A DNA stretch of 64,000 nucleotides. Origin: Serripes groenlandicus. Taxonomy: Eukaryota > Mollusca > Bivalvia > Cardiida > Cardiidae. Below, one piece after another: positions 1 through 11,105 of this stretch (its first letter is position 1; each line of letters begins with the position of its first letter). Made by a program: the position numbers and the translations under genes. Below the pieces are notes generated by a model, which worked only from the letters and a program-made list of their open reading frames with translations, did not search any database and had not been told where the DNA came from. The stretch spans positions 37,339,198 through 37,403,197 of the forward strand of contig JASEVX010000005.1 in NCBI GenBank assembly GCA_031761405.1, in the 5' to 3' direction.

Positions 1-2033
1 ACCTTCTTCCAAGATTGTTGAAAATATTCCGATCCTTTGAAAAACATGACTGTCAGGGGGTGGGGCTTGTTATTTCTCCTGAGCACAAAGTGCGAGGTAA
101 GCTATTGTGATCGCTTTTCGTCCGTCGTCGTCCGTTCACTTTTTGTTACAAACAACTTCTTCTCCTAAACCAATGGATTGATTTCATAATATTCTAATAG
201 GGATGTTCCTGAGGTGGTCCTCTTTCAAAGTTGTTAAAATAATTTAATTCCATGTAGAACTTTGGTTGCTGCGGCATCAGAAAAGGGGAAAATTGCCAAA
301 ACTTTAAAAATCTTCTTGTCCAAAAGTACTGGTCCGATTTAATAATTATTTGGCACAAATGTTCCTTGGGAGACCCTTTACCAAGATATGGCCAACAGGG
401 GGCGGAGCTGTTTTCGTTAAATGTGTATTGTAAAAACTTAAAAATAATGTGGCACAAATGTTCCTTGAGGAACCCTCTACCAAGATTGTTCAAATTATTT
501 GGATCCGATAAAAAACATGGCATTTCGGGGAGCGGGGCTTGATTTTCGTTAAATGTGCAGTGTAAAAACTTAAAAATAACATGGCACAAATGTTCCTTGA
601 GGGACCCTCTACCAAGATTTTTCAAATTATTCGGATCCGATAAAAAACATGGCCTCTCGAAGAGCGGGTCTTTTCCTTATATGTGCATTTTAAAAACTTT
701 AAAATCTTCTTTTTCGAAAGTACTGGCCTGATTTGAAAAATGTGGCAAAAATGTTCCTTGAGGGACCCTCTACCAAGATTGTTCAAATTATTCGGATCCG
801 TTAAAAAAACATGGCCTCTATGGTGTGGGGCTTGTTTTCCATATATGTGCATTGTAAAAACTTTAAAATATCTACTTGTCCGAAAGTACTGGCCCGATAT
901 GAAAATTGTGCCACAAATGTTCCTTGGGGGACCTTCTTCCAATATTGTTCAAATTATTCGGATCCGATAAAAAACATGGCCTCTAGCGGGCGAGGGCTTG
1001 TTTTCCTTACATGTGCATTGTAAAAACATCCTAGATTTAATTATCCCCTCGGTTACGAAGTAAGCGAGAAAGGGATATAGTAACGGGACCGTCCGTATGT
1101 ATGTATGTATGTGTGTCCTTCCGTCCGTAACAAACCTTGTCATCACTCTACACTAACCATTTCTTGACAGATCTTAACCAAACTTGGTATAAAGTAAGTA
1201 TATGGTAACATCTTGAAGCCTATTGATTTTCAAGGTCATAGGTCAAAGGTCAAGCCCAAAATTGGACTTGCAATATTTTCCGTCCGTAATAAACCTTGTC
1301 ATCACTCTACACTAACCATTTCTTGACAGATCTTAACCAAACTTGGTATAAAGTAAGTATATGGTAACATCTTGAAGCCTATTGTATTTCAAGGTCATAG
1401 GTCAAAGGTCAAGCCCAAAATTGGACTTGCAATATTTTCCGTCCGTAACAAACCTTGTCATCACTCTACACTAACCATTTCTTGACAGATCTTAACCAAA
1501 CTTGGTATAAAGTAAGTATATGGTAACATCTTGAAGTCTTTTGATTTTCAAGGTCATAGGTCAAAGGTCAAGCCCAAAATTGGACTTACAATATTTTCAG
1601 CTGTGGCAGCCTTGTCACAACTCTACACTGACCATTCATTGACCGATCTTAATAAAACTTATTATACAGTTAGTTTATGATATGTCTTGAAGCCTATTGG
1701 TTTTCAAGGTCATAGGTCAAAGGTCATGCCCAAAATTGAACTTGATTGAACTTACAATATATCTCAGCTGTGGCAACCTTGTCACCACTCTACACTGACC
1801 ATTCCTTGACAGATCTTATCCAAACTTGGCATACAGTTAGTTTGTGACAATATTTTGAAGCCTATTGATTCAAGGTCATAGGTCAAAGATCGAAGTCAAA
1901 AATTGGACTTAAATATTTAGATCACAAGAGAACTCAATGTGATGATTGAAAGCCGAGGGGATGCATCCGCTTTGCGGTGCCCTTGTTAAATTAGGTGTCG
2001 AGCAATATAGGACCATCATGGTCCGCTTGTTTT
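1..2033 (+). mobile_element. Helitron-like non-autonomous element A, interrupted
   Basis: A head with CCTGAGCACAAAGTGCGAGG starts near position 74, and the stretch before it is body sequence of the same family. Irregular body repeats (about 100-165 bp) follow, marked by ACAAATGTTCCTTG at about 355, 455, 585, 745 and 912. The tail near 2009-2033 has the hairpin GGACCAT-C-ATGGTCC followed by GCTTGTT. Bases 1043-1986 are a different element inserted into it. No coding capacity is visible; short reading frames here are fragments of the repeats. The Helitron-like assignment is inferred from the terminal hairpin and the lack of inverted termini. Confidence 0.6.
1043..1986 (+). mobile_element. Inserted repeat element with five ~160-bp internal repeats
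   Basis: The left end contains ATCCCCTCGG and the right end CCGAGGGGAT, a short inverted pair. Between them lie five copies of a ~160-bp unit, starting near 1122, 1281, 1440, 1600 and 1765, each containing AAGGTCATAGGTCAAAG. The tail near 1962-1985 forms a CCGC-TTT-GCGG hairpin and ends CCCTTGTT. The architecture of flanks plus core tandem repeats resembles the bivalve pearl-type elements. No gene is present. Confidence 0.65.
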
Positions 2034-3306
2034 CCTTATATGTATGTATATAGTGAAAACTTCAAAAAATCTTCTTGTTTTTAGCTTGACTATTCAAAGA
2101 ATATGAGAGCTTTTACAGTCACCTGTGCGTCAGCGTTGCAACTTTGGTTAAAGTTTTGCATGCAAGGTTTTCTTTCACAAACCACAGATGCTTTTGCATT
2201 GAAACTTCACACACTTATTGGACATCATCAAATGACCTTGCAGGACAAGTCCCAGAACTCTGTATAAGATTTTGACACAATTATGCCCCTTTGTAGAAAT
2301 TATTATCATGGACATATCTCAGTAACCATTAATGATATGTCTTGAAACTTCATTCATGTCTTCAGGGGTGTCGGACAGTCAAGTTCAGTACAAATTATGG
2401 CCCTTGTTTGACTTTGGCAATTTGGCATGCAAGTTACTATCATGCATATTTCTTATTAACCACTGTTTACTATAGAAGCAAATGGCAAATAGTCGAGCAT
2501 GCTGTCTTATGGACAGCTCTTGTTAAATCTTCTTGTCTGAAACCGAAAGGCCTAGAGCTTCTATATATGGTGTGTAGCAATGTCTAGTAGTCCTAAAAAA
2601 AAAAAAAAAAAAGGCCCCTGGGGTCAAAATTGGCTTTTACATAGAGATACATGGGTTACAAAGATTGTTTAAATTATGCCCCTTGGTTCAAAATTGGCCC
2701 CAACCCGGAATCACCTGTATTGCAAACAGATATATAGGGAAAAACTTTGAAAATCTTCTTGTCTGAAACCGAAAGGCCTAGAGCTCAGATATTTGGTGTG
2801 AAGCATTATCTAGTTGTCCTCTACCAAGATAATACAAATTATGCCTCTGGGTTCAAAACTGGCCCCACCCCAGGGGTCATCTGTTTTATAAAGATATATA
2901 TAGGGTAAAACTTAGAAAATCTTCTTGTCTAAAACGAAAAGGCCTAAAGCTTACATGTATGGTGACTACAATAGTCTAGTGGTCTTCTACCAAGATTGTT
3001 CAAATTATACTCTTGGGATGTGGCCCCGCCCTGGGGTCACCTGTTTTACATAGAGATATATAGGGAAAAACTTAGAAATATTCTTGTTAAAAACTTACTG
3101 GTACAAACATTTCTTGGGTGACCTTCTTAGTCATATTAACTTGACAAAATACAGGCAACATAGGGTGTTGGTTTTTCACTCTGTGGTCCTCTTTGGCCTC
3201 TTTGTATTGGTTTACATGACTGCAAAATGAGGTATTGTGGTTGGCCTGACAAATCACATTTCATGACTCAGGTGAGCGATCCAGGGCCATCATGGCCCTC
3301 TTGTCT
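2034..3306 (+). mobile_element. Helitron-like element B, 5'-truncated and interrupted
   Basis: Body repeats near 2034-2080 and 2590-3270 carry the family signatures AATCTTCTTGTC and CTACCAAGAT. The tail at about 3268-3306 reads TGAGCGATCCAGGGCCATC, then ATGGCCCTCTTGT, with an 8-bp hairpin (AGGGCCAT/ATGGCCCT). Element C (2081-2526) lies inside it. No head is seen, so the 5' end is probably lost to element A. Confidence 0.55.
2081..2526 (+). mobile_element. Helitron-like element C (AGCTTGACTATTC family), complete
   Basis: The head TTTTAGCTTGACTATTC with ATGAGAGCT downstream forms an imperfect hairpin. The tail is GAGCATGCTGTCTTATGGACAGCTCTTGTT-like and folds as CTGTC/GACAG plus GAG/CTC. AAATCTTCTTG occurs on both sides of the insertion; this is either a target duplication or two adjacent units of the host repeat. 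A second tail of the same family is near 23330-23366 and a decayed one near 13098-13130. Confidence 0.6.
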
Positions 3307-3504
3307 GAATTATATTGCAAAATGTATCTGTAAATGTTTTGCAATTGAAAAAAGACAATTTGTTTTTGGTGGGATATGGTTTTTATAATAAATTATATAA
3401 ACCTCCACACACAACAAATCGGCAGCAGATGACTTTGAAAACATCAAGTCAGAAATATGGAAAATCTTTTTAATATACATGTATGTATTGTTTTTGAAAA
3501 TAGT
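3307..3504. other. Unassigned spacer
   Basis: AT-rich sequence between two repeats. I see no gene or repeat signature here. Confidence 0.5.
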
Positions 3505-3808
3505 TTAACCTTTTCCCTCATACGACAATTCTGCAGCAGACGACTTTGAACACATTGACTAAAAGTGGAAAACATTGTGGCAAAAGGAGAAATTGCTCGT
3601 TTTGAGCAATTTCTTCTTTTGTCACTATGTTTTCAAAAAGCCGTCTGCTGCAGAGGCGTCAGAAAGCGTCTATATGAGGGAAAGGGTTAAAACATTTTGT
3701 CAAAAGAAGAAATTGTTCATAATTAGCAATTTCTCCCTTTGCATCGATGTTCTTAAATGTCGTCTGCTGCAAATGGGTCAAAATGAGTCTGCATCTTTGA
3801 TAGGTTAA
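3505..3808 (+). mobile_element. TTAA-flanked hairpin MITE, complete copy plus half copy
   Basis: The complete element spans 3509-3686 with TTAA on each side (3505-3508 and 3687-3690). Its ends are CCTTTTCCC and GGGAAAGGG. The centre is a palindrome around GGAGAAATTGCTC, and both subterminal regions carry CGTCTGCTGCAGA-like boxes. A right-half copy follows directly (3691-3806) and shares the TTAA. TTAA targets with CCC-starting inverted termini are diagnostic of piggyBac-type transposition. Confidence 0.75.
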
Positions 3809-4428
3809 ATAACCAACATGATATCACACTGAAAGCCAAATACATGTACTGGTAGTATCCTCATCAATCAAATCAGCATAATTTTCATAACATTATAACA
3901 ACTTTAATCTATAAGAAACACTTACCCTTTCCCACTAACAGACGTATTTGGAAGCATTTAGTTTCATGAACAATGACAGTTTGATACTCTTGTTTATTGA
4001 TTTCAAACTTAACATGCTGCATATTTCTTTATCATAAAAAATAACTTTCAGTGTAATTTAAATAAAAAATAAACACAGATTAAATACAATCCATATGTTG
4101 GGATCAAAGTTGTCTACTGTATATTTGTTGTTTATGGAAAAGGGGGAGGCGGGTAATGTTTGAGTAAGTGTGTAATCTTATCAATTCACATCTGCAGGAA
4201 CAGAGGTGTGACACTTGGTCATTCAAGCGTTCTTTCATAGTGGACTTTTTTTAATTGCATAGTAAAAGGTGCCCAAAATATTTTGCAATTGAGGGCGAAA
4301 CTTTATATTCACAATGTAATTCAGATTAGTGGGAACGGTCCATAGCAGTAATTTACGGTGTCATTATTTGAGTTCATCTAATAAAGTGTTTCCATTCCAT
4401 GTCAATGTGTGAATCTTTCTTATGACTG
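3809..4428. other. Unassigned AT-rich spacer
   Basis: No convincing exon, repeat unit or RNA is visible in this stretch. Confidence 0.5.
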
Positions 4429-4622
4429 CCTCAGAAGTGTAGTGGTAGAGCGTTTGCCCTTGGTGCAGGTTCAATCTTCGAGTGGGTCATACCAAAGACT
4501 TTTGCCCTCAGGAGTGTGGGTTTATCATAACAACTGACTCGATGCTGTCAGGATAAATGGATCAGTAAAACCGGTAAATTACTCCGGAAATGCCTGGATA
4601 TAACTCAAAGGTTGAATGCAGC
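4429..4622 (+). repeat. tRNA-derived SINE, V-type head, diverged
   Basis: The head contains AGTGTAGTGGTAGAGCG (A-box type), and CAGGTTCAATC stands at the B-box place. The body contains CTGTCAGGATAAATGGA and the tail GATATAACTCAAAGG, matching the better copy at 40790-41040. It lies immediately upstream of the exon candidate at 4673. It is a retroposon, not a tRNA gene: the cloverleaf is not kept. Confidence 0.65.
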
Positions 4623-4672
4623 GGCATAAAAGACCAAACATCTTTATTATCATTTTTGATTTTTTTTACCAG

Positions 4673-4832
4673 TCCTCTGAAATAGTTTACGCCAGACCAA
4701 AAAAAAGGACAGCATGGAAACCGGTTGCCAAAAAGGGGAAGTCTGGAGCTAAGCTAATTAAAAAATCACATGAAGACAAAAGAAATTGTGTGCCTGACCA
4801 AGAAGATAGAGAATATGTCATCATTAAAGACA
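4673..4832 (+). CDS. Candidate internal exon of an unidentified gene
   Basis: A polypyrimidine-rich acceptor (TTTTTTTTACCAG, AG at 4671-4672) precedes an open 160-nt stretch that ends at a good donor (GTAAGC at 4833). The exon starts in phase 0 and ends in phase 1. It encodes 53 codons beginning SSEIVYARPKKRTAWKPVAK, a lysine-rich basic piece followed by an acidic segment (DQEDREYVIIKD). The basic run could be a nuclear-localisation-type cluster, but no family is recognised. No partner exon could be joined, so the gene's extent is unknown. It could belong to a gene running toward the NACHT locus, but nothing in the sequence links them. Local base composition and the absence of repeat signatures favour a real exon over repeat noise. 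Confidence 0.45.
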
Positions 4833-5115
4833 GTAAGCTATGATATTAGTATTAAGTTTGCATATTTATCTCTGTGGGAATTTAAATGTCTAAAAAATAA
4901 GATAATTCTGATTATTGTCTTAATATAAGCAACCATGTTTTACGATCATGGAATTTTAAGTACATGTAAGTAACTCATCAAAACGACCGAATGCATTTAT
5001 ATATTGAATATATCAAATATTTTTATATCTCTAAATGAATCTGGAAAATAGTCAGTGAGATTTAGTCCAAGACTGTCGGAGTTTGCTTTCTACCACCACT
5101 TAGTTAGCTTCAACA
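4833..5115. other. Spacer downstream of the exon candidate
   Basis: AT-rich; presumably intronic if the upstream exon is real. No other signal was found. Confidence 0.4.
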
Positions 5116-5580
5116 ATACGTCTGTCCATCTGACTGTGTCTCGGTCTGTCCGTCTGACTGTATCTTGGTCTGTCCATCTTACTGTGTCTCGGTATGTCCA
5201 TATGACTGTGACTCGGTATGTCCATTTGACTGTGTCGCAGTCTGCCCATCTGACTGTTTCGGTCTGTCCATCTGACCGTGTCTCTGTCTGTCCATCTGAC
5301 TGTGTCTCGGTCTGTCTATCTGACTGTGTCTTGAACTGTTCATCTGACTGTCTCGGGCTGTCCATCTGGCTGTCTCTTGGTTTGTCCATCTGACTGTCTC
5401 TCATTCTGTCCATCTGACCGTGTCTCAGTCTGTCCATTTGGCTGTGTCTAGATCTGTCCATCTGACTGTGTCTCAGTCTGTCCATCTGACTGTCTCTCGG
5501 TCAGGCCATCTGTCTGTCTCTTGGTCTGTCCATCTGACTGTCCCTCTGTCTGTCCATCTGACTGTGTCTCGTTCTGTCCA
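5116..5580 (+). repeat. 24-bp minisatellite, about 19 copies
   Basis: The unit is close to TGTCCATCTGACTGTGTCTC plus four bases and repeats every 24 bp with occasional 2-bp losses. Because 24 is a multiple of three, long frames stay open on both strands as 8-residue repeats such as MDRLRHSQ. This openness is a property of the period and not evidence for a protein. Confidence 0.85.
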
Positions 5581-7510
5581 TTATTCGAAAATGTGTGTCC
5601 GCTCTGTTACTTTTGTAGCCAAAGGCATGAATTCGAAGTAACTTGCCAGATATGTTTAAACCACATTGAGATGTACAACCCACATTCATTGCCCACACGG
5701 TAAAAGGTTTCAATAATTTACAGCAGATGTTCTGAATTGAATTTGTGTGATTATATACAGTGTCCTCCTGTATTTATTGAACCAGGATTTCCAAGTCACT
5801 TGTGGAGTGTAGATGATGAGTATTATTCATTAATGTGTGTCTGCTTTGGTTCTTTTGTAATCAAAGCATGAATTTGAAGTTATTTGACATATCGATGGAT
5901 TCATGCAAAACAGTTGTAACTACATATTTATACCCCCAACCAACGAAGTTTAGAGGGGGTATATTGGAGTCACTCTGTGGTTGATTGGTCGGTCGGTTGG
6001 TCCGTTGCGATTTCCTTGTCCAGAGCATAACTTTAAAACTAATTGTTGGAATTTAATAAAACTTCATACGATGATAAAACTCAGTGAGAGGAAGTGCGGT
6101 GTACAGGAACCATAACTCTACTTTACCTAATTACAGAGTTATTGCCCTTTGTTATTTTCTCTTGTCCGGAGAATTACTTAATAAGTCATAGATGGAATCT
6201 AAAAAAACTTCATACAATGGTAGAGCACAATGAGAGGAAGTGCAGTGTACAAGAACCATAACTCTAATTTACATAATTACAGAGTTAATGCCCTTTGTTA
6301 CTTTTTCTTGTTCGTAGACTTGTCCGGAGCATAACTTTAAAACTAATTGTTGGAATTTAATAAAACTTCATAAGATAATACAACACATTGAGAGGAAGTG
6401 TGGTGTACAGAAACCATAACTCTACTTTACCTTATTACAGAGTTATTGCCCTTTGTTACTTTGTGTTGAGCGTAGAATTACCTCAACATTATTGGATGGA
6501 ATTTAATAAAACTTCATACTATGATACAACACATTTAGAGGAAGTGCAGCGTACAAGAGCCATAACTCTATTTTAGCTTATTAGAGAGTTATTGCCCTTC
6601 ATTACATTTTCTTGTTCGTAGAATAACTTTCATCGCCCTTCCTTACTTTTTTCTTGTCCGGAGATTATCTTTAAAACTACAAGATGTAATTTAAGGTGGA
6701 GTTTCTTAATATTCCACTACCTTTCCTATCAGGGCGACGTTCGGGGGGTATTAATCACATTCAGTGATAGTTCTAGTTTAACAAGATGTAGTTACAACCA
6801 TTTTGCATGAAGCCTATGATATAAATGTTTACCATATTGAGATGATGTACAGGGCACTTGATTCGGCCAACTCAGTTATACTAGAGGTTCAGAAGTCATG
6901 TTATTATATATCTTGTCCCATCTGTAACTATTGAAACAATGTATGGATTTTCAAATGACTTGCAAGGTGTATTTACCATTTTTAGATATACATAATTGAA
7001 AAACTTGGATTAAGATTTTAACAATTTACACTAGAGGTTCAGAAGACATGTGATTATACATTGTGTCCCCTCTGTAACTATTGAACCAATTTAAGGATTT
7101 TCAAATGACTTGCAAGGTGTATTAACCATATTGAGATAATGAGTCTAGTACATAATTTAGATAACTCTGTTCATAGTCAGGGGTTAAACAATCATTTGAT
7201 TATAATCTTCTCAAGTCTGTTTTAAATTGATAGAAGGATATTTAAATAACTTGACAGTTATGTTGACCATACTGTAAATGTGTGAAGTGTAAATGTGTGC
7301 AGTTTTATCAGATTCAGCTTGCTTGGTTAACGATTGAAGAAATTTGAAACAATTTGTCAGATATTGACAAAATTGAGACACAGAGCACATGATTCAACAT
7401 GCTTGGTTCAAGGTCAGGGTCACATTTGGAACAAACATACATGTGATTAAATATGTTGTCAACTCTGTAATAGTTCTTGTGTTGTCTGTCTGTTAAGTAG
7501 GAAGACAATG
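5581..7510 (+). repeat. Degenerate long-unit repeats flanking an inserted element
   Basis: Segments near 5590-5660 and 5830-5890 share a TGTGTGTC...TTTTGTA...AAAG.ATGAATT pattern. Segments near 6950, 7085 and 7240 share ATTTTCAAATGACTTGCAAGG or variants of it. The units are strongly diverged. The block is split by the element at about 5927-6785. No gene is seen. Confidence 0.5.
5927..6785 (+). mobile_element. Helitron-like element, TACCCCC head and CTAGT end
   Basis: The head TACCCCCAACCAACGAAG, followed by AGAGGGGGTA, folds as TACCCCC/GGGGGTA. Internal ~150-200-bp units contain CATAACTCTACTTTACC. The tail ATCACATTCAGTGATAGTTC plus TAGT has the hairpin ATCAC/GTGAT and then CTAGT, as in canonical Helitron 3' ends. 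A decayed relative is at 13230-13415. Nearly identical 26-bp inverted arms lie directly outside (5900-5925 and 6786-6811). Confidence 0.6.
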
Positions 7511-7693
7511 AGGAAATACTTCTCCGATGTCTGTCTGTCTGTCCATCTTGCTTACTTGGTCATATATTTGATTCTTTTTCGAAGATTCACTTCAAAGTTT
7601 AAACAGTCATACCTTGTGATCAAAAGAATGGAACAATACTAGGGACATAACTCAAGTCTAGATACATTTGTACTGATCTCCCCTTTTAAGGGT
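7511..7693. other. Short spacer
   Basis: Contains a (TCTG)n-like run near 7530-7545 and no recognised feature. Confidence 0.4.
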
Positions 7694-8756
7694 TTTCAGA
7701 TCACCTGAGCCGAAGACTCGAGGTGATTTATTGTTATTACTCTCTGTCCGTCGTCAATCGATAACTTTTAGCTTTAAACATCATCGACCCTTAACCACAG
7801 GACTAATTTCAACTAAACTTCACAGGAATGTATCTTTGGTTGTCCTCTTTCAAAATTGTTCAAAGATTTAAATTCCATGGATAATTTTGGTTGCTGCGGC
7901 ATCAGAAAGGGGGTGAAATGTCCAAACTTTAAAATTCTTCTCCACTGAATCTGCTTGTCAGATTCAAATATAATTTGGTAGAAATGTTTCCTGGGTGACC
8001 CTCTACACAAATTGTTCCAGCCATACTGATTGGTTAAACAACATGGCAGCCAGGTGGCATCAGAAAAGGGGCAAAATGACAAAACTTAAAAATTCCATTT
8101 TTATGAAATTGCTTGTCCAATTTTAAGACAATTGAATAGGAATGTTACTTCAATGATCCCCTACTTAATTTCTTCAAGCCATACTGATTGGTTATAAAAT
8201 CATAGCAACCATGCGTCATCACAACAGGGGTAAATTTAGCTTTTAGCTACAAATGACAACTCCTACCATTCCACTGGTCTAATTTCAATTTAACTTCACA
8301 GAAAGGTTTCTTTGTTAGTCCTCTTTCAAAATTGTTCAAAGACTTAAATTCTGTGTAGAACTTTAGTTGCTTGGGCATCAGAAAGTGAGAAAAATACCCA
8401 AACTTTAAAAATCTTTTCCTTCATAATTCGCTTGTCCGATTCCAAGATAATTTGTGAGAAATGTTCCTTGAGTGACCCCCTACAAAAACTGTTGAAGCCA
8501 TATTGATTTCGTTCAAAACAAGGCCAAGGGGCCATCAGGAAAGGTGCAAAATGACAAAGCTTCATAATTCCATTCTTATTAAAGTTCTTGTTAGATTTCA
8601 AGATACAAATGGCCTTTACTGATAAGCTATTTCTCTAACAGTGTCCACTCCTTGCAGTTTCATTTGCACTCCTGATATAATTTTCCCATATACATGTACT
8701 TGCAGTTAAATATTTGCTAATAATTTATCGATTTAGGGACATCTTGGCCCTCTTGT
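7694..8756 (+). mobile_element. Helitron-like element, complete
   Basis: The head GATCACCTGAGCCGAAGACT with CGAGGTGAT downstream forms a nested hairpin. Body repeats are marked by AAAATTGTTCAAAG and by GGTTGCTGCGGCATCAGAAA or variants. The tail near 8730-8756 is AGGGACATCTTGGCCCTCTT plus GTT, a diverged copy of the AGGGCCAT/ATGGCCCT hairpin. No protein is encoded. Confidence 0.65.
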
Positions 8757-8766
8757 TTATCCATCC

Positions 8767-9098
8767 ACTTTTAGCTTGACTATTCATAGAATATGAGAGC
8801 TATACTACTCACCCTGGCGTCGGTATCTGCGTCATGCCTTGGTTTAGGTTTTGCATGCAAGTACTTATATACAACATATACAACATGTATTTCATTGAAA
8901 CTTTGTACAACCCCATCCAACTATCACACCTATGTAGATTATTGTAGATTATTAAGCATGGTAGGCACTTAGGGATTACTTTTTTTTTTGTCCGGCGTCT
9001 GTCTGTCCGTCTGTCTGCCTGTCCATTACACTTTTTCATCACACTTTCAATGAGCAGGTGCAGGTGACACACGTGCTCCTCGGAGCACTCCATTCTAG
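8767..9098 (+). mobile_element. Helitron fragment with canonical CTAG terminus
   Basis: A new head (TTTTAGCTTGACTATTC, near 8767) starts a body that recurs to 13 kb. At 9073-9088 GTGCTCCTCGGAGCAC forms a 7-bp hairpin. Six nucleotides later comes CTAG followed by T (9095-9099), the textbook Helitron 3' end. The run GTCCGGCGTCTGTCTGTCCG near 8990 belongs to the same element and recurs near 9480. Confidence 0.65.
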
Positions 9099-9345
9099 TT
9101 TGAATCCCGGCTCGGCCAACTTTCTTTCTGACGTTTTACAAAAGTCATTGTGACATGTGTCATTCGGCTTCCACCAATGGGCTAAGTCTATGTGGAAAAG
9201 CAGCCAGTTGCTTGGGAAGATTGTTGTGTGGAGTACTGGTGTGAGAAAACCAGGAAACACATGCATACGTGAACTGGCCGCCGTGATATGACTGAGAAAT
9301 TGTTAAAAATGGCGTTAAACCCCAATCAATCAATTGAATATGTAT
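9099..9345 (+). repeat. tRNA-derived SINE, 5'-truncated
   Basis: It begins inside the B-box (GAATCCCGGCTCGGCCAAC), directly at the Helitron CTAGT end. It continues through CACCAATGGGCTAAGTCTAT and ends with the tail GGCGTTAAACCCCAATCAAT. Full-length relatives are at 55407-55700 (-) and 54065-54240 (+). Confidence 0.75.
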
Positions 9346-9520
9346 ACAACCCTACCTAACTATCACACCTATGAAGATTATTAAATTAGACAACTCTATC
9401 ATACATTTTATGCAAGTTATGGCCCTTTTTGTGTCACCCTGTGTAGCATGGAAGGCACTTAAGGATTACTTTTTTTTTGTCCGGCGTCTGTCCATCCGTC
9501 TGTCTGTTTGTCCATCACAC
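9346..9520 (+). mobile_element. Helitron body segment, second copy of the 8950-9050 region
   Basis: It repeats the CACTT(A)AGGATTACTTTTTTTT-GTCCGGCG segment and ends in CCATCACACTTTTT. There element D is inserted; the continuation is at 11037. Confidence 0.55.
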
Positions 9521-9525
9521 TTTTT

Positions 9526-11036
9526 AGATCACCTAGAGCCGAAGGCTCAAGGTGAGCTATTCTGATCACTTTTTGTCCGGCGTCCGTCCGTCCGGCGTTA
9601 AGTTTTAGCTTTAAACATCTCCTCCTGAACCGCAAGAACAATTTCCACCAAACATCACAGGAATGTTCCTTTGGTAGTCCTCTTTCAAAATTGTTCAAAG
9701 ATTTAAATTCCATTGAGAACTTTGGTTGCTGCGGCATCAGAAAGGGGACAAAATGTCCAAACTTTAAAAATCTTCTCCGAATCTGCCTGTCAGATTCAAA
9801 TATAATTTGGTAGAAATGTTCCTTGGGTGATCCTCCATAAAAATTGTTCAAGTCATACTGATTGGTCGAAAAACATGGCAGTCAGGCGGCATCAGAAAAG
9901 GGGCAAAATGACAAAATTTGAAAATTCCATTTTTATGAAAGTGTTTGTCTGATTTTAAGAAAATATAATACGAATCTTACTTTAATGATCCTCTATTTAA
10001 TTTGTTAAAGCCGTTTTGATTGGTTACACAGTCATAGCAACCAGGCGTCATCACAAAAGGGGTAAATTGAACTTTTAGCTACAAATGACAACCAACTTCT
10101 ACCATTCCAATAGACCAATTTCCACAAAACATCACAGGAATGTTCCTTTGGTGGTCCTCTTTCAAATTTGTTCAAAGATTTAAATTCCATTGAGAACTTT
10201 GGTTGCTGCGGCATCAGAAAGGGGACAAAATGTCCAAACTTTAAAAATCTTCTCCTCCGAATCTGCCTGTCAGATTCAAATATAATTTGGTAGAAATGTT
10301 TCTTGGGTGACCCTCTATAAAAATTGTTCAAGCCATACTGATTGGTCAAAAAACATGGCAGTCAGGCGGCATCAGAAAAGGGGCAAAATGACAAAATTTG
10401 AAAATTACATTTTTATGAAAGTGTTTGTCTGATTTTAAGAAAATATAATACGAATCTTACTGTAATGATCCTCTATTTAATTTGTTTAAGCCGTTTTGAT
10501 TGGTTACACAATCATAGCAACCAGGCGTCATCACAAAAGGGGTAAATTGAACTTTTAGCTACAAATGACAACCAACTCCTACCATTCCAATAGACCAATT
10601 TCCACAAAACATCACAGGAATGTTCCTTTGGTGGTCCTCTTTCAAAATTGTTCAAAGATTTAAATTCCATTGAGAACTTTGGTTGCTGCGGCATCAGAAA
10701 GTGAGAAAAATACCCACATTTTATAATCCTTTTCCTCCATAATCTGCTTGTGCGATTGCAAGATAATTTGGTAGAAATGTTCCTTTATATAAGTGACACT
10801 CTAAATAAACTGTTGAAGCCATATTGATTTCGTTGAAAAACAGGGCAGCAAGGCGGCATCAGGAAAGGTGCAAATGGACAACAACTTTATAATTCCATTC
10901 TTATTAAAGTTCTTGTTAGATTTTGCAGTTTCATTTGCAATCCTTGATCAAATTTTCCCAGATATTTGCAGTTAAATATTTGCTACTAATTTACTATCAA
11001 TTAGGTGATCGATTTAGGGCCATCTTGGCCCTCTTG
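9526..11036 (+). mobile_element. Helitron-like element D, complete and nested
   Basis: The head AGATCACCTAGAGCCGAAGG, then CTCAAGGTGAGC, folds as TCACCT/AGGTGA around GAGCC/GGCTC. Three long body units of roughly 470 bp follow, each with GGTTGCTGCGGCATCAGAAA near 9725, 10200 and 10680. The tail GGGCCATCTTGGCCCTCTTG plus TT ends at 11036. Comparison with the uninterrupted host copy (9021-9056) shows insertion without target duplication beyond T residues. Confidence 0.7.
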
Positions 11037-11105
11037 TTCATCACACTTTCACTGAGCAGGACTGGTGCAGGTGACACGCGTGCTCCGCTGAGCACTTCAT
11101 TCTAG
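11037..11105 (+). mobile_element. 3' end of the Helitron that hosts element D
   Basis: It resumes the interrupted copy. The hairpin GTGCTCCGCTGAGCAC (11080-11095) is followed six nucleotides later by CTAG then T (11102-11106). It matches the terminus at 9073-9098 in structure although the loop differs. Confidence 0.7.

Noticed and set aside
5090..5485. 131-residue minus-strand frame with MDRxRHSQ repeats as a gene
   Set aside because: It follows entirely from the 24-bp period; the other strand is also open and there is no start context, splice signal or non-repeat sequence.
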